A stretch of 44,707 nt of DNA. Origin: Lachnospiraceae bacterium (lineage in GTDB: Bacteria > Bacillota > Clostridia > Lachnospirales > Lachnospiraceae). Positions 14,695 through 22,713 of this stretch are shown one piece after another. Numbering within the stretch: the stretch's first letter is position 1; every line of letters starts with the position of its first letter. Made by a program: the position numbers and the translations under genes. The notes beneath the pieces are model-generated. The model made no database searches. It was given only the letters and a program-made list of their open reading frames with translations, and had not been told where the DNA came from. Where the stretch lies: assembly GCA_017441825.1 (NCBI GenBank), contig JAFRVD010000034.1, forward strand, positions 1 through 44,707, written 5' to 3'.

Positions 14695-15807
14695 TCAGGT
14701 ATCCGGGTTGGATTCCGCAGTACGCCGCGAGTTACGCCGCCGTGCCGTCACCTGGGTATAAATATACATCAGCGGGGCGGTGAGCAGGGCGAGGACAAGG
14801 AAGAGGAGCAGAAACACGGGCCACGCGGCATACCAGGGGGTCGTCTCGGAGAGGAGGAGGTACGCGAGGTCGATGATGAGGGCCCAGTGCGGGAAGTAGT
14901 GGAGCCCGAAGCAGGAAAGGGAATTCCGGCCGTACCATCGGAGAACGCGGGAGCGGGCGAGGAAGGGGATCTTCGAAAGGAGGATCACTATGGCGCTCCC
15001 TGAGAGGGATGTTGCCGCGAAGAGCGGCAGGCACCGGACGTCGAGGTTATAGTAATACTGGGCATACTCTTTCAGGACGAACAGGAAGATAAAGTTCGAT
15101 ACGGAAAAGACAAAGAGGCTCATAATAAGAAGCCCCCTGCGGCTTAAAATGCGCCGGAACAGAGGCCTGGAAAGCTTCCGGCGAAGCACGGCCAGGCAGG
15201 TTCGTGCGGAGAAGCCCGCATACAGGAAGATCAGTGAGAAAAGAGCGATGTCCAGGTGGAGCGGAAGCCAGTACGAGACGGGACTCTTTGAAAGCAGCAG
15301 GCCGCAGCCTCCCAAGAGGAGACAGAGGAGAAGGCGGAAGGGCCATCGGCGGACGTACTTTATGAGCAGATAAAAGAGGCACTGGGCCGTGAACATCGCA
15401 GGAAGGAACCAGTACCACTGGAACGCGGTGGGCCGCATGAGGAAGAGGATCCTGAGGGTCTCAGCGAGGGATGAAAAGGGCAGATAGCGGTCGTGGAAGA
15501 CGTCCCACAGGGTCATAAGGAAACAGAAGACGGCATAGGGGAGGAGGATCGTCCTCGCTTTCCTCATGACGAACCTTAAGAAGGAAGTGCGGCTTCCGGG
15601 CCGGCCGGATTCTCCTTCGGACGCCCGGAGAAGCATGCCGCTCAGGATGAAAAAGAGGGACATGTGGAAGGAGTAGATCAGGTCGTGGACGAGCTGTCCC
15701 TCCGCGGTGCACGGCACATGCTCCAGAATGTGGCCGAGGAGAACCAGGAGCATCGCAATGCCCCTTGCTGTGTCCATCCAGCCGATCCGTTCCTTTTCCT
15801 GAGCCAT
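14695..15807 (-). CDS. Membrane acyltransferase, acyltransferase-3 family
   Basis: A polytopic protein of 370 residues with about ten helices that should transfer an acyl (commonly acetyl) group onto a cell-surface glycan or glycolipid. The family opening is clear: IGWMDTARGIAMLLVLLGHI, with the conserved Asp and His in helix 1, followed by FHMSLFFILSGML and, later, WFLPAMFTAQCLFYLL. The C-terminus ends after a basic stretch and has no extracellular SGNH domain, unlike OatA. Start: ATG six bases after GGAGGG on the minus strand. It has no partner genes, so the acceptor is unknown; the wall polysaccharide of the locus at 20158 is one possibility. Confidence 0.85.
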   Translation of the reverse strand: MAQEKERIGWMDTARGIAMLLVLLGHILEHVPCTAEGQLVHDLIYSFHMSLFFILSGMLLRASEGESGRPGSRTSFLRFVMRKARTILLPYAVFCFLMTLWDVFHDRYLPFSSLAETLRILFLMRPTAFQWYWFLPAMFTAQCLFYLLIKYVRRWPFRLLLCLLLGGCGLLLSKSPVSYWLPLHLDIALFSLIFLYAGFSARTCLAVLRRKLSRPLFRRILSRRGLLIMSLFVFSVSNFIFLFVLKEYAQYYYNLDVRCLPLFAATSLSGSAIVILLSKIPFLARSRVLRWYGRNSLSCFGLHYFPHWALIIDLAYLLLSETTPWYAAWPVFLLLFLVLALLTAPLMYIYTQVTARRRNSRRTAESNPDT

Positions 15808-15923
15808 ATATATCCCTCCTTCGTAAGTATATCATATCCCTTTAGAGCCCGCCAGTATACAGATTGCATGGTACAGGGACTTTCGCCACAGCGGTCTGTT
15901 CATACAATACACCGGGGGCACCC

Positions 15924-15971
15924 GTCCGGCGCAGCCCCGCCCCGGAGGGGCAAGATATGCGGCTTCCGGAC
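15924..15971. repeat. Nested inverted repeat, possible structured RNA
   Basis: Three stems nest: GTCCGG (15924-15929) with CCGGAC (15966-15971), CGCA (15930-15933) with TGCG (15958-15961), and GCCCC (15939-15943) with GGGGC (15947-15951) around a GGA loop. A duplicate GCCCC at 15934-15938 offers an alternative inner pairing. No T-tract follows. Strand of transcription unknown. Confidence 0.5.
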
Positions 15972-16024
15972 ACCCTTCGCACGAAATCTTGTATTATTTG
16001 TGTCCTCGGGCACAGATACTTGTG

Positions 16025-16053
16025 TTTACGCGAAAAGTGTGTTATAGTATAGT
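16025..16053 (+). promoter_or_regulatory. Promoter for the membrane-pair / cdaA unit
   Basis: TTTACG (16025-16030) and TATAGT (16048-16053), spacer 17, located 43 bases before the start at 16096. The TATAGT is good, the -35 is moderate. Confidence 0.55.
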
Positions 16054-16095
16054 GAACTATGTATTAGTATTACTATGCTCTTTTAAGGAGACGGG

Positions 16096-16503
16096 ATGGT
16101 AAATATCGACAAGGTGTATCTGATGACAAAAGCCGCCATCTTTGAAGAAAGACAGAAGGACGTGCTCTCCATCGTCACATACAGAAGAAAAGACTATATC
16201 CTGTACCACATGCTGGGCGTCATGCTGGCGGTCACGGCGGCGTACGCCGTTATAGTGGGGACCATCCTGTTCATGATCGTCATGGCCTATGAAGAGCTCA
16301 TCCTGAATACGGCAGAGGCGCTTGTGATCGTGATCGGCGTGATCCTGATCTACATGATCCTTCTGGTTATTTACTATCTGCTGTCTCATAAATATTACGG
16401 AGAAAAGCACGTTGCGGCACGGCACGCAGTCACGGAATATCTTTCGTACCTGCGCGGGATCAAGGAACTTGAAGCAGACGAAGAGGAGCAGGAGGCACCG
16501 TGA
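16096..16503 (+). CDS. Small two-helix membrane protein of unknown function
   Basis: A 135-residue protein I do not recognise. A soluble N-terminal segment (about 1-35, EERQKDVLSIVTYRRKDYIL) is followed by two strongly hydrophobic helices (about 36-62 and 74-97) and a charged C-terminus ending in EADEEEQEAP. ATG start behind AAGGAG. The downstream GTG start overlaps its stop codon by four bases, so the two proteins are translationally coupled and probably interact. It is the first gene of the unit that leads into cdaA, which suggests a membrane or envelope role connected with c-di-AMP signalling or simply co-expression. Confidence 0.7.
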   Translation: MVNIDKVYLMTKAAIFEERQKDVLSIVTYRRKDYILYHMLGVMLAVTAAYAVIVGTILFMIVMAYEELILNTAEALVIVIGVILIYMILLVIYYLLSHKYYGEKHVAARHAVTEYLSYLRGIKELEADEEEQEAP

Positions 16504-17516
16504 ATCAGCTCGTCAGGGCCAAGGATTACATCCGGGCCTTCTTTGAAAAATACGGGAAATATTTGGACTGGGTCCTGCGGTTCGTTTTCGCGATGATCCT
16601 GTACATGGTCATCATTTTCATGACCGGATACAGATCGGCGGTAAGCTCGCCGTTTATTGCGGTGCTGCTTGCGGCCATCGCGGCGTTCCTCCCGCCCGGC
16701 ATGACCTCCGTCATCGCCTGTGCGCTCATTGTGGTGGAAATGACCGCGGTGTCCATTGAAATGGCTGCGGTATCCATGATCTTCATCTCGGTCATGCTGC
16801 TCATGTATTACGTGTTCCGCATGGGGGACAGCTTCCTGATGTCGGCGTCGCTTCTGTTCTGCCTTTTCAGGATGCCTGCGCTCATCCTGCCGATGGCGCT
16901 TCTGTTCCCGCCGCTTAAGATCATCCCGGTCATTTTCGGCATCGTACTATACGGCATCATCATTGTGGTCAGGAAGGACTTCAGTGTCCTTGCCTCCCGG
17001 AGCTCGCTTACTCTGGCAGGGCGGATCAACCTGTTCCTGGGCGACTTTTTCACGAATGAGCGCCTGCTCCTCGTGCTGCTCGCGGTGGTCCTTTCGATGC
17101 TCGTGATCTACGCGTTCCGCGTGTCCCGCCTGAACAAGGCGGCGATGGTCTCCATGATCGTGGGCGACGTCCTTTTCGGCAGCATCATGATCTTCGGAAA
17201 CCACTTCATGAACGCAGGCATCAGCTACAGCATGCTGGCGCTGAGTCTCGTCCTGAATGCAGTGATGGCTTTCGTCATCATTACGTTCCGCTTCAACTTT
17301 GACTACAAGCGGGCGGAGGACGTCCAGTTCGAGGACGACGAATATTACTACTACGTCAAGGCGATCCCCAAAACGCGCGTCTCCATGAGCGAGCGGCGCG
17401 TGGAAAACATTTCTCAGAGAGATAATGCGGATCTTCCCGTGAGGGAGACGGAAGATATCAATACGGGCGGCGTGTTCCGGACCAGGGAAACAGAAGACAC
17501 GCCCGGGGAGGATTGA
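16500..17516 (+). CDS. Polytopic membrane protein upstream of cdaA, unknown function
   Basis: A 338-residue protein with about eight to nine predicted helices between residues 20 and 265, then a cytoplasmic tail of about 70 residues. The tail contains an acidic/aromatic patch, VQFEDDEYYYYVKAIPK, that looks functionally constrained, and ends in Arg/Glu-rich disordered sequence. No transporter or enzyme motif stands out. The GTG start at 16500 overlaps the previous stop and is preceded by AGGAGGCACC. The end is two bases before the cdaA TTG, so it is tightly coupled to diadenylate cyclase. A role as membrane partner or regulator of CdaA is inference from position only. Confidence 0.72.
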   Translation: MNQLVRAKDYIRAFFEKYGKYLDWVLRFVFAMILYMVIIFMTGYRSAVSSPFIAVLLAAIAAFLPPGMTSVIACALIVVEMTAVSIEMAAVSMIFISVMLLMYYVFRMGDSFLMSASLLFCLFRMPALILPMALLFPPLKIIPVIFGIVLYGIIIVVRKDFSVLASRSSLTLAGRINLFLGDFFTNERLLLVLLAVVLSMLVIYAFRVSRLNKAAMVSMIVGDVLFGSIMIFGNHFMNAGISYSMLALSLVLNAVMAFVIITFRFNFDYKRAEDVQFEDDEYYYYVKAIPKTRVSMSERRVENISQRDNADLPVRETEDINTGGVFRTRETEDTPGED

Positions 17517-17518
17517 TT

Positions 17519-18403
17519 TTGCAGAACAGCTTTATCCAGTTTGCCGGGAGCACGCTGACAATCGGCAATTTCAGCGTGACCTTTACATGGAGCAGCATCA
17601 TCGAGATGCTGATCTTCTCGGTACTGATCTATTTCCTGATCCGATGGATCAAGCATACCAAGGCCTGGGTGCTCCTCCGCGGCGCAGCCGTGCTCGGAGT
17701 CCTCTACATCATCGCGCGGCTCCTGGGGCTTAACACCATCGTATACATTTTCGAGAATATCGTCGCGTCCCTGTTCCTGGCCATCGTGATCATTCTGCAG
17801 CCTGAGATCAGAGGAGCCCTTGAGCAGCTTGGCACCACCAGCTTCCTTTCGTCGTTCCTGCCGTTCTCCGCGGACAACAGCAAGAATTCGACGGGACTGT
17901 CCAGCGGCTCGATCGACGCGATCGTGCGCGCCATGTCATCGCTTGGCCGCAACAAGGTCGGCGCGCTGGTCGTCATCGAGCGCACGATCCTGCTCACTGA
18001 ATACATCGACTCCGGCATCGCCCTGGACGCGCAGATCTCCACCGCGCTTCTGGAGCAGATATTTGAGCATAACACGCCGCTTCACGACGGAGCGGTGATC
18101 ATCCGGGGCAACAGGATCCTGGCTGCTACATGCTACCTGCCGCTGTCCCAGAACCGGGCGATCAGCAAGGAACTCGGCACCAGGCACAGGGCCGGACTCG
18201 GCATCAGCGAAGTCTCTGACGCGGTCACTCTTATCGCGTCTGAAGAGACCGGCGCGCTTTCCGTTGCCATAGACGGCGAGCTCAGGCGCGACCTTACGGC
18301 AAACGCGATCCGTGAGATCCTGCTTTCCCTGCGTGCCGCAGGCGACGAGCCGCGCAAGAGCCTTGTGAAGAGACTGAAGGGGAGGGCGAAAAATGAAAAG
18401 TAA
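17519..18403 (+). CDS. cdaA: Diadenylate cyclase (c-di-AMP synthase)
   Basis: Condenses two ATP to cyclic di-AMP at the membrane, controlling potassium and osmolyte balance and wall homeostasis. The protein is 294 residues: three N-terminal helices (about 15-90), a coiled linker, and a DAC domain (about 105-260) with the catalytic LHDGAVI (Asp190-Gly191-Ala192) and RHR (222-224). The start is taken as TTG at 17519, seven bases after GGAGG (17507-17511); a TTG two codons earlier is too close. It overlaps cdaR by 11 bases, the standard cdaA-cdaR pairing. In many Firmicutes glmM follows; here it does not. Confidence 0.95.
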   Translation: MQNSFIQFAGSTLTIGNFSVTFTWSSIIEMLIFSVLIYFLIRWIKHTKAWVLLRGAAVLGVLYIIARLLGLNTIVYIFENIVASLFLAIVIILQPEIRGALEQLGTTSFLSSFLPFSADNSKNSTGLSSGSIDAIVRAMSSLGRNKVGALVVIERTILLTEYIDSGIALDAQISTALLEQIFEHNTPLHDGAVIIRGNRILAATCYLPLSQNRAISKELGTRHRAGLGISEVSDAVTLIASEETGALSVAIDGELRRDLTANAIREILLSLRAAGDEPRKSLVKRLKGRAKNEK

Positions 18404-19856
18404 GCTCCGTTCCCTTTTTACCGAAAATATCGGCATGAAGCTTCTGGCCATCGTGATCGGCGTTGCCATCTGGGCGATCCTCTATAATGCCCAGGACCCT
18501 ACCATCACGAGGACCATCAGCATCCCGATCAACTATACCAATGAAGACCAGCTCCTGGCTGAGGAACAGCACGTGCTGCTTTCGGGGCCGGATACCGTGC
18601 AGATATCCTGTACCGTCCGGCAGAGCAACCAGGGACGGCTTCGGTCGGACCTTTTCACCTGTACCGCGGACCTCATGGACCACGGCGGAGGAGACCTTAA
18701 AAGCCAGCGCGTCCACGTGAGCGTTCAGCAGGTCAGCGGATGGGATATCGTGATCGACTGGACCTACTACCGCGGCGATCCGAATATCACGGTCGCCATG
18801 GACGACTATATCGAAAAGACCTTTGACATCGGGCTTCTCGTTTCTTCACAGCTGACGGGCGGACTGATCCTGAAGGGGACGCCTGAGATCTCTCCGGAAA
18901 GCGTGACCATTGCGGGGCCGCTCTCACGGTTCAGCAATATCGCAAGCGTCAAGGCCATTTTAGACCTTGAGCAGCTCAGGGACCTGGGCGCCGGTACGTA
19001 TAAAATGAACGTGCCGCTGAAGCTCTACGACGCGAATGACAACGTAGTCACCAATGCAGACGGGGCGCTTAAGATGGACGCGGAGGAGGTCCAGATCACC
19101 GCGGTGATCGTGCGGGAAGGCGCGATCCAGGTGCGGTGCGAAGGAGTGACAGGCACTCCGGCGGAAGGATACCGGGTCTTCAGCGTCGCAGTCACACCGG
19201 ACGCGGTCTCCGTGCACGGGGTCAGTAATTCGAGCGACTTTAATGAGATCCTTATCCCGGCATACGAGATCGACGTGACCGGCATCTCCCAGGAGACCGT
19301 TTACAGCGTGGATATTTCGAAGTTCCTCCCGGACGGAGTGACGGTAGGCGAAGGCTCGTCTATCGTTCAGGTCACCGTCAATGTAGAACAGCTTCAGTCG
19401 CTTACGGTGAATATCCCGCTTGACAGCATTACCATCGATAACCAGCAGGAAGGCTACACTTACACATTGGAGGGGACCGTTACGCCGCTGTACATCCACG
19501 GCTTCAGCGACGCGCTTTCAGAGTTCAGCGTCAACTCCCTGGTCCCGTGGGTAACCGCAGCCGGACTGGAAGCCGGCAGGCACAGCGTGCGGGTGAATAT
19601 TACGCGGCCTTCCGGATATCTTTACGACAACGCAGACGAGCTTTACGTGATCCTCACGGTTACGGCTCCGGAGACGCAGCCGTCTGAGACGCAGCCGCCT
19701 GAAACGCAGCCGACTGCAACGCCTGAGGAGAGCAGCAGCTCCGAAAACGAAGAAACGGAACCTTCTTCGGATTCGGAGACGGAGGATACCGGACAGCCGG
19801 ATTCGGGAACTGACGACACGACCGAACCGGAAGAACCTGGACCCGAAAACGGCTGA
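18393..19856 (+). CDS. cdaR: YbbR-domain regulator of diadenylate cyclase
   Basis: A single-pass membrane protein of 487 residues that binds CdaA and adjusts its activity. An N-terminal helix (about 14-32, MKLLAIVIGVAIWAILYN) is followed outside the cell by several YbbR beta-domains (about 35-425), recognisable by repeats such as VTIAGPLSRFSNIASVKA and VSVHGVSNSSDFNEI. The last 60 residues are a Thr/Pro/Glu/Ser tail (PSETQPPETQPTATPEE). This tail is unusual for CdaR and resembles the tethers on exported proteins elsewhere in the window; it may span or bind the wall. The start lies within cdaA, behind AAGGGGAGGG. Confidence 0.92.
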   Translation: MKSKLRSLFTENIGMKLLAIVIGVAIWAILYNAQDPTITRTISIPINYTNEDQLLAEEQHVLLSGPDTVQISCTVRQSNQGRLRSDLFTCTADLMDHGGGDLKSQRVHVSVQQVSGWDIVIDWTYYRGDPNITVAMDDYIEKTFDIGLLVSSQLTGGLILKGTPEISPESVTIAGPLSRFSNIASVKAILDLEQLRDLGAGTYKMNVPLKLYDANDNVVTNADGALKMDAEEVQITAVIVREGAIQVRCEGVTGTPAEGYRVFSVAVTPDAVSVHGVSNSSDFNEILIPAYEIDVTGISQETVYSVDISKFLPDGVTVGEGSSIVQVTVNVEQLQSLTVNIPLDSITIDNQQEGYTYTLEGTVTPLYIHGFSDALSEFSVNSLVPWVTAAGLEAGRHSVRVNITRPSGYLYDNADELYVILTVTAPETQPSETQPPETQPTATPEESSSSENEETEPSSDSETEDTGQPDSGTDDTTEPEEPGPENG

Positions 19857-19901
19857 CGGAAGTACATTGCCGGCAGGAAAGGGCCGGAGAATGGAGAAAA
19901 A

Positions 19902-20165
19902 ATGGTTGAACAGAAAGTTAAACTCGTGAATCCTACGGGTCTGAACCTGCACCCGGCAGGGCTCCTGTGCCGTGAAGCCATGGCTTTCCGGAGCAGCGTG
20001 CATTTCAGATTCGGGGCGATCGAAGGCAATGCGAAGAGTGTTCTGAGCGTTCTTGGCGCGGACGTGCGTTCGGGTGATGAGATCACCCTGATCTGCGACG
20101 GCGAGGATGAGCAGGAAGCACTTCAGCATATGGTAAAGCTGATCGAAGGTGGACTTGGTGAATAA
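19902..20165 (+). CDS. HPr-like protein without His15 (Crh-like)
   Basis: An 87-residue HPr-fold protein. HPr of the PTS is phosphorylated on His15 in GLHARPA; here that segment is GLNLHPA, with Asn at residue 15 and His at 17, so it cannot accept phosphate from Enzyme I in the usual way. The regulatory Ser46 (NAKSVLS) is kept. This combination is that of Bacillus Crh (Gln15, Ser46), a co-repressor for CcpA. It lies 45 bases after cdaR and overlaps the glycosyltransferase start by eight bases, so it is expressed with the envelope genes. A regulatory role, or use of the nearby His17, is inference. Confidence 0.85.
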   Translation: MVEQKVKLVNPTGLNLHPAGLLCREAMAFRSSVHFRFGAIEGNAKSVLSVLGADVRSGDEITLICDGEDEQEALQHMVKLIEGGLGE

Positions 20166-21117
20166 TGAAACTGTGGACGTACTGATCCCGGTATACCTGC
20201 CGGACAGTGACTTCCCGAACCTTATTGCCGGGCTGTTCGAACAGACAGTTCCCCCGGAGAAGGTCATCCTGATGCATACCATCCCGGAAGAGGGGGAGGA
20301 CACGTTCCCCTCCTTCACGGATGAGCCGAGGGTGGAAGTCCACGACGTCCTCAGGGCGGATTTCGACCATGCGGAGACGCGGAACACAGGCATGCGGTTC
20401 GCGTCGTCACGGTATGTTCTGCTGCTCACTCAGGACGTGATCCTGTATGATCACAGCCTGATCGCAAATCTGCTTCAGGGGATCAGTGAGCCCCCGCATG
20501 CGGCATCCTGCTACGGAAGGCAGCTTCCGCGGCACGACTGCAACGCGCTCGAAAGACGGGTCAGGGAATTCAACTATCCGGCTGAGTCGCGCGTGCAGTC
20601 CAAGGAATCGCTTCCGGAGCTCGGCATCAAAACATATTTCAGTCCGGACGTCTGCTGTCTTTACGACAGGCAGGTCTGGCTGGATCTTGGCGGCTTTGAA
20701 AGCCCGGCTATCTTCAATGAGGACATGATCTTTGCATGGAAGCTCATTGACAACGGGTACAGGATCGTATACTGCGCGAATGCGTGTGTATACCATTCCC
20801 ACAACTATACGGGCATGCAGCAGCTTCGCCGTAACTTTGACCTTGCGGTCTCCCAGGCGGACCACCCGGAGGTTTTTGAAAGCGTCTCCTCTGAAAAAGA
20901 GGGGATCCGCATGGTAAAAGAGACGGCGTGGGGGTTCGTGAAGACCGGAAAGCCGTGGATGGTGTTTCCGCTCTTCTGGCAGAGCTTTATGAAATATACC
21001 GGCTATTTTCTCGGGAAGCGCTACAGGCTTCTCTCGGATAAAACGATCCTGAGGCTCACTATGAACCGGGATTACTGGAGGAAAAGAAATGGGACAGATC
21101 AAAGTCACGAAATGTGA
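20158..21117 (+). CDS. GT2 glycosyltransferase, rhamnosyltransferase-like
   Basis: A cytoplasmic family 2 glycosyltransferase of 319 residues for building the wall polysaccharide. VDVLIPVY starts the nucleotide-sugar fold; DFDHAETRNTGM matches the F-H-x-x-RN pattern seen in bacterial rhamnosyltransferases; LTQDVILYD is the metal/nucleotide DxD-like site, and IFNEDMIFAWKLI the acidic catalytic motif. GTG at 20158 is preferred since AAGGTGG precedes it closely; GTG at 20149 would lengthen it by three residues. It overlaps the HPr-like gene and, by 29 bases, rfbC downstream. Rhamnose as substrate fits rfbC but is not proven. Confidence 0.85.
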   Translation: MNNETVDVLIPVYLPDSDFPNLIAGLFEQTVPPEKVILMHTIPEEGEDTFPSFTDEPRVEVHDVLRADFDHAETRNTGMRFASSRYVLLLTQDVILYDHSLIANLLQGISEPPHAASCYGRQLPRHDCNALERRVREFNYPAESRVQSKESLPELGIKTYFSPDVCCLYDRQVWLDLGGFESPAIFNEDMIFAWKLIDNGYRIVYCANACVYHSHNYTGMQQLRRNFDLAVSQADHPEVFESVSSEKEGIRMVKETAWGFVKTGKPWMVFPLFWQSFMKYTGYFLGKRYRLLSDKTILRLTMNRDYWRKRNGTDQSHEM

Positions 21118-21643
21118 TATCGAAGGACTCTATGTGATCGAGCCGACCGTCCACCGGGACGCGCGCGGCTATTTTGTGGAGACGTACAACGCCAATGACA
21201 TGAAGGAAGCGGGACTGGATATCGTTTTCGTCCAGGACAACCAGTCCAAATCTTCGAAGGGCGTTCTCCGCGGGCTTCATTTCCAGAAGCAGTTTCCGCA
21301 GGGAAAGCTGGTCCGCGTGCTTCAGGGCAGCGTTTTTGACGTGGCCGTAGACCTCCGGAAGGATTCGGAGACCTTCGGCAAATGGTTCGGCGTGGAGCTT
21401 ACTGAAGAGAACATGAAGCAGTTCTACGTTCCGGAAGGGTTTGCGCACGGCTTTTACGTCATGAGCGATACCGCGGTCTTCGCGTACAAGTGCACGGATT
21501 TCTATCATCCCGGCGATGAAGGCGGCATCCTCTGGAACGATCCTGAGATCGGCATCCGGTGGCCCATTCCCGAAGGGGAAGAGCCGCTCGTTTCCGAGAA
21601 GGACGCGAAGCAGCTTACACTTAAAGATACATTCAGGTTTTGA
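21089..21643 (+). CDS. rfbC: dTDP-4-dehydrorhamnose 3,5-epimerase
   Basis: A cupin epimerase (RmlC) of 184 residues, normal length, third step of dTDP-L-rhamnose synthesis. Visible family motifs are VLRGLHFQ with the catalytic His, KLVRVLQGSVFDVAVDLR, FYVPEGFAHGFYVMSD, and YKCTDFYHPGDEGGILWNDPEI. ATG at 21089 follows GGAGGAAAAG inside the end of the previous gene. The other rhamnose genes (rfbA, rfbB, rfbD) are not in this window, so they must be elsewhere, or the product could be another 6-deoxyhexose that shares this epimerase. Its place between the glycosyltransferase and the exporter ties the locus to a deoxyhexose polymer. Confidence 0.92.
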   Translation: MGQIKVTKCDIEGLYVIEPTVHRDARGYFVETYNANDMKEAGLDIVFVQDNQSKSSKGVLRGLHFQKQFPQGKLVRVLQGSVFDVAVDLRKDSETFGKWFGVELTEENMKQFYVPEGFAHGFYVMSDTAVFAYKCTDFYHPGDEGGILWNDPEIGIRWPIPEGEEPLVSEKDAKQLTLKDTFRF

Positions 21644-21655
21644 TCAGGGGAGATT

Positions 21656-22696
21656 ATGGCAGCCATTGATATGAAGAAGACCGGGAGGTACATCCTCCTT
21701 GCCTATCTTGCCGTCGTATGTCTCTTTACGATCGGGGCATTTGACAAACTGAACCGGAAGATGTCCTTTGGGGGAAACAGGCTGTTCATCTATCTGCCTG
21801 TGGTCATCCTTTTGGGTGTCCTTCTGTATTACTATACAAGGCTTCTTGAAAGGAGCATGGAAAACGGAAAGCCCGTATTCGGTGCGAAGCTGTTTCTGAC
21901 GATCCACAAGTACCGCTTCCTGATCGAACAGCTGGTTTCGAGGGACTTCAAGATCAAGTACAAGCGGTCCGCCCTGGGCGTGTTCTGGAGCTTCCTGAAT
22001 CCGCTCCTTATGATGATCGTGCAGCACATCGTCTTCAGCCACCTTTTGAATATCCGCGGGGACGTACAGCATTACGCCATTTACCTCCTCTGCGGTATCG
22101 TCATGTGGAACGGCTTCAACGACTGCTCCATGCAGTCCATGCGGTCCATCACGGGAAACGCGGCGCTCATCACGAAGGTCTATGTGCCTAAGTACATCTA
22201 CCCGGTGACCAAGGTGTTTTCCGCCTCCGTGAACGTCCTGCTGTCCATGATCCCGCTGCTCCTTGTGACGCTCGTGTACGGCCTGTTTTCAACACCCAGG
22301 CTTTACCTCCATCTTTCCGTGTTCCTGCTTCCGTTCGGGCTCATTTTCCTCCTCGTGTTCTGCATCGGCATGGGGTTCCTGCTTTCGAGCCTGATGGTCT
22401 TTTTCCATGACATCGAGTTCCTGTGGACAGTCCTTTCGACCGCATGGATGTACGCGACACCCATCATCTACAGCCTTTCGATGTTTGAAGGCAAGCAGGG
22501 CGTACAGTGGATCGTTTCCCTCATGAATTTCAACCCGCTGTACCATTATATTTCATTCATCCGGACCATCATCCTGGACGGGACATCGCCGGCATTTACG
22601 GAATACCTGATCTGCGGCGCGTTTTCGATCGTCATGTTCTTCATCGGGCTCACCGTCTTCAGGAAATGCCAGGATAAGTTTATTCTTTACTTGTAA
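21656..22696 (+). CDS. ABC-2 polysaccharide export permease (TagG/RgpC-like)
   Basis: The membrane half of an ABC exporter that moves lipid-linked glycan across the membrane, 346 residues. Residues about 85-346 form the usual six-helix ABC-2 domain, with the coupling region SRDFKIKYKRSALGVFWSFLNP and the NGFNDCSMQSMRSI stretch. Ahead of it is an extra segment of about 80 residues with two more helices (about 10-28 and 43-62), not found in standard TagG or RgpC of about 265 residues. ATG start after GGGGAG. The partner ATPase follows after 17 bases. Confidence 0.9.
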   Translation: MAAIDMKKTGRYILLAYLAVVCLFTIGAFDKLNRKMSFGGNRLFIYLPVVILLGVLLYYYTRLLERSMENGKPVFGAKLFLTIHKYRFLIEQLVSRDFKIKYKRSALGVFWSFLNPLLMMIVQHIVFSHLLNIRGDVQHYAIYLLCGIVMWNGFNDCSMQSMRSITGNAALITKVYVPKYIYPVTKVFSASVNVLLSMIPLLLVTLVYGLFSTPRLYLHLSVFLLPFGLIFLLVFCIGMGFLLSSLMVFFHDIEFLWTVLSTAWMYATPIIYSLSMFEGKQGVQWIVSLMNFNPLYHYISFIRTIILDGTSPAFTEYLICGAFSIVMFFIGLTVFRKCQDKFILYL

Positions 22697-22713
22697 ATCG
22701 AGGTTCACACAGA

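Larger units (their letters stand above)
15808..16095. other. Divergent intergenic region, largest gap in window
   Basis: A 288-base gap between the minus-strand acyltransferase and a plus-strand membrane gene. It contains the acyltransferase ribosome site, a nested inverted repeat at 15924-15971 and a promoter at 16025-16053. No open frame in it looks coding, and I recognise no known riboswitch or RNA family. Confidence 0.6.
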
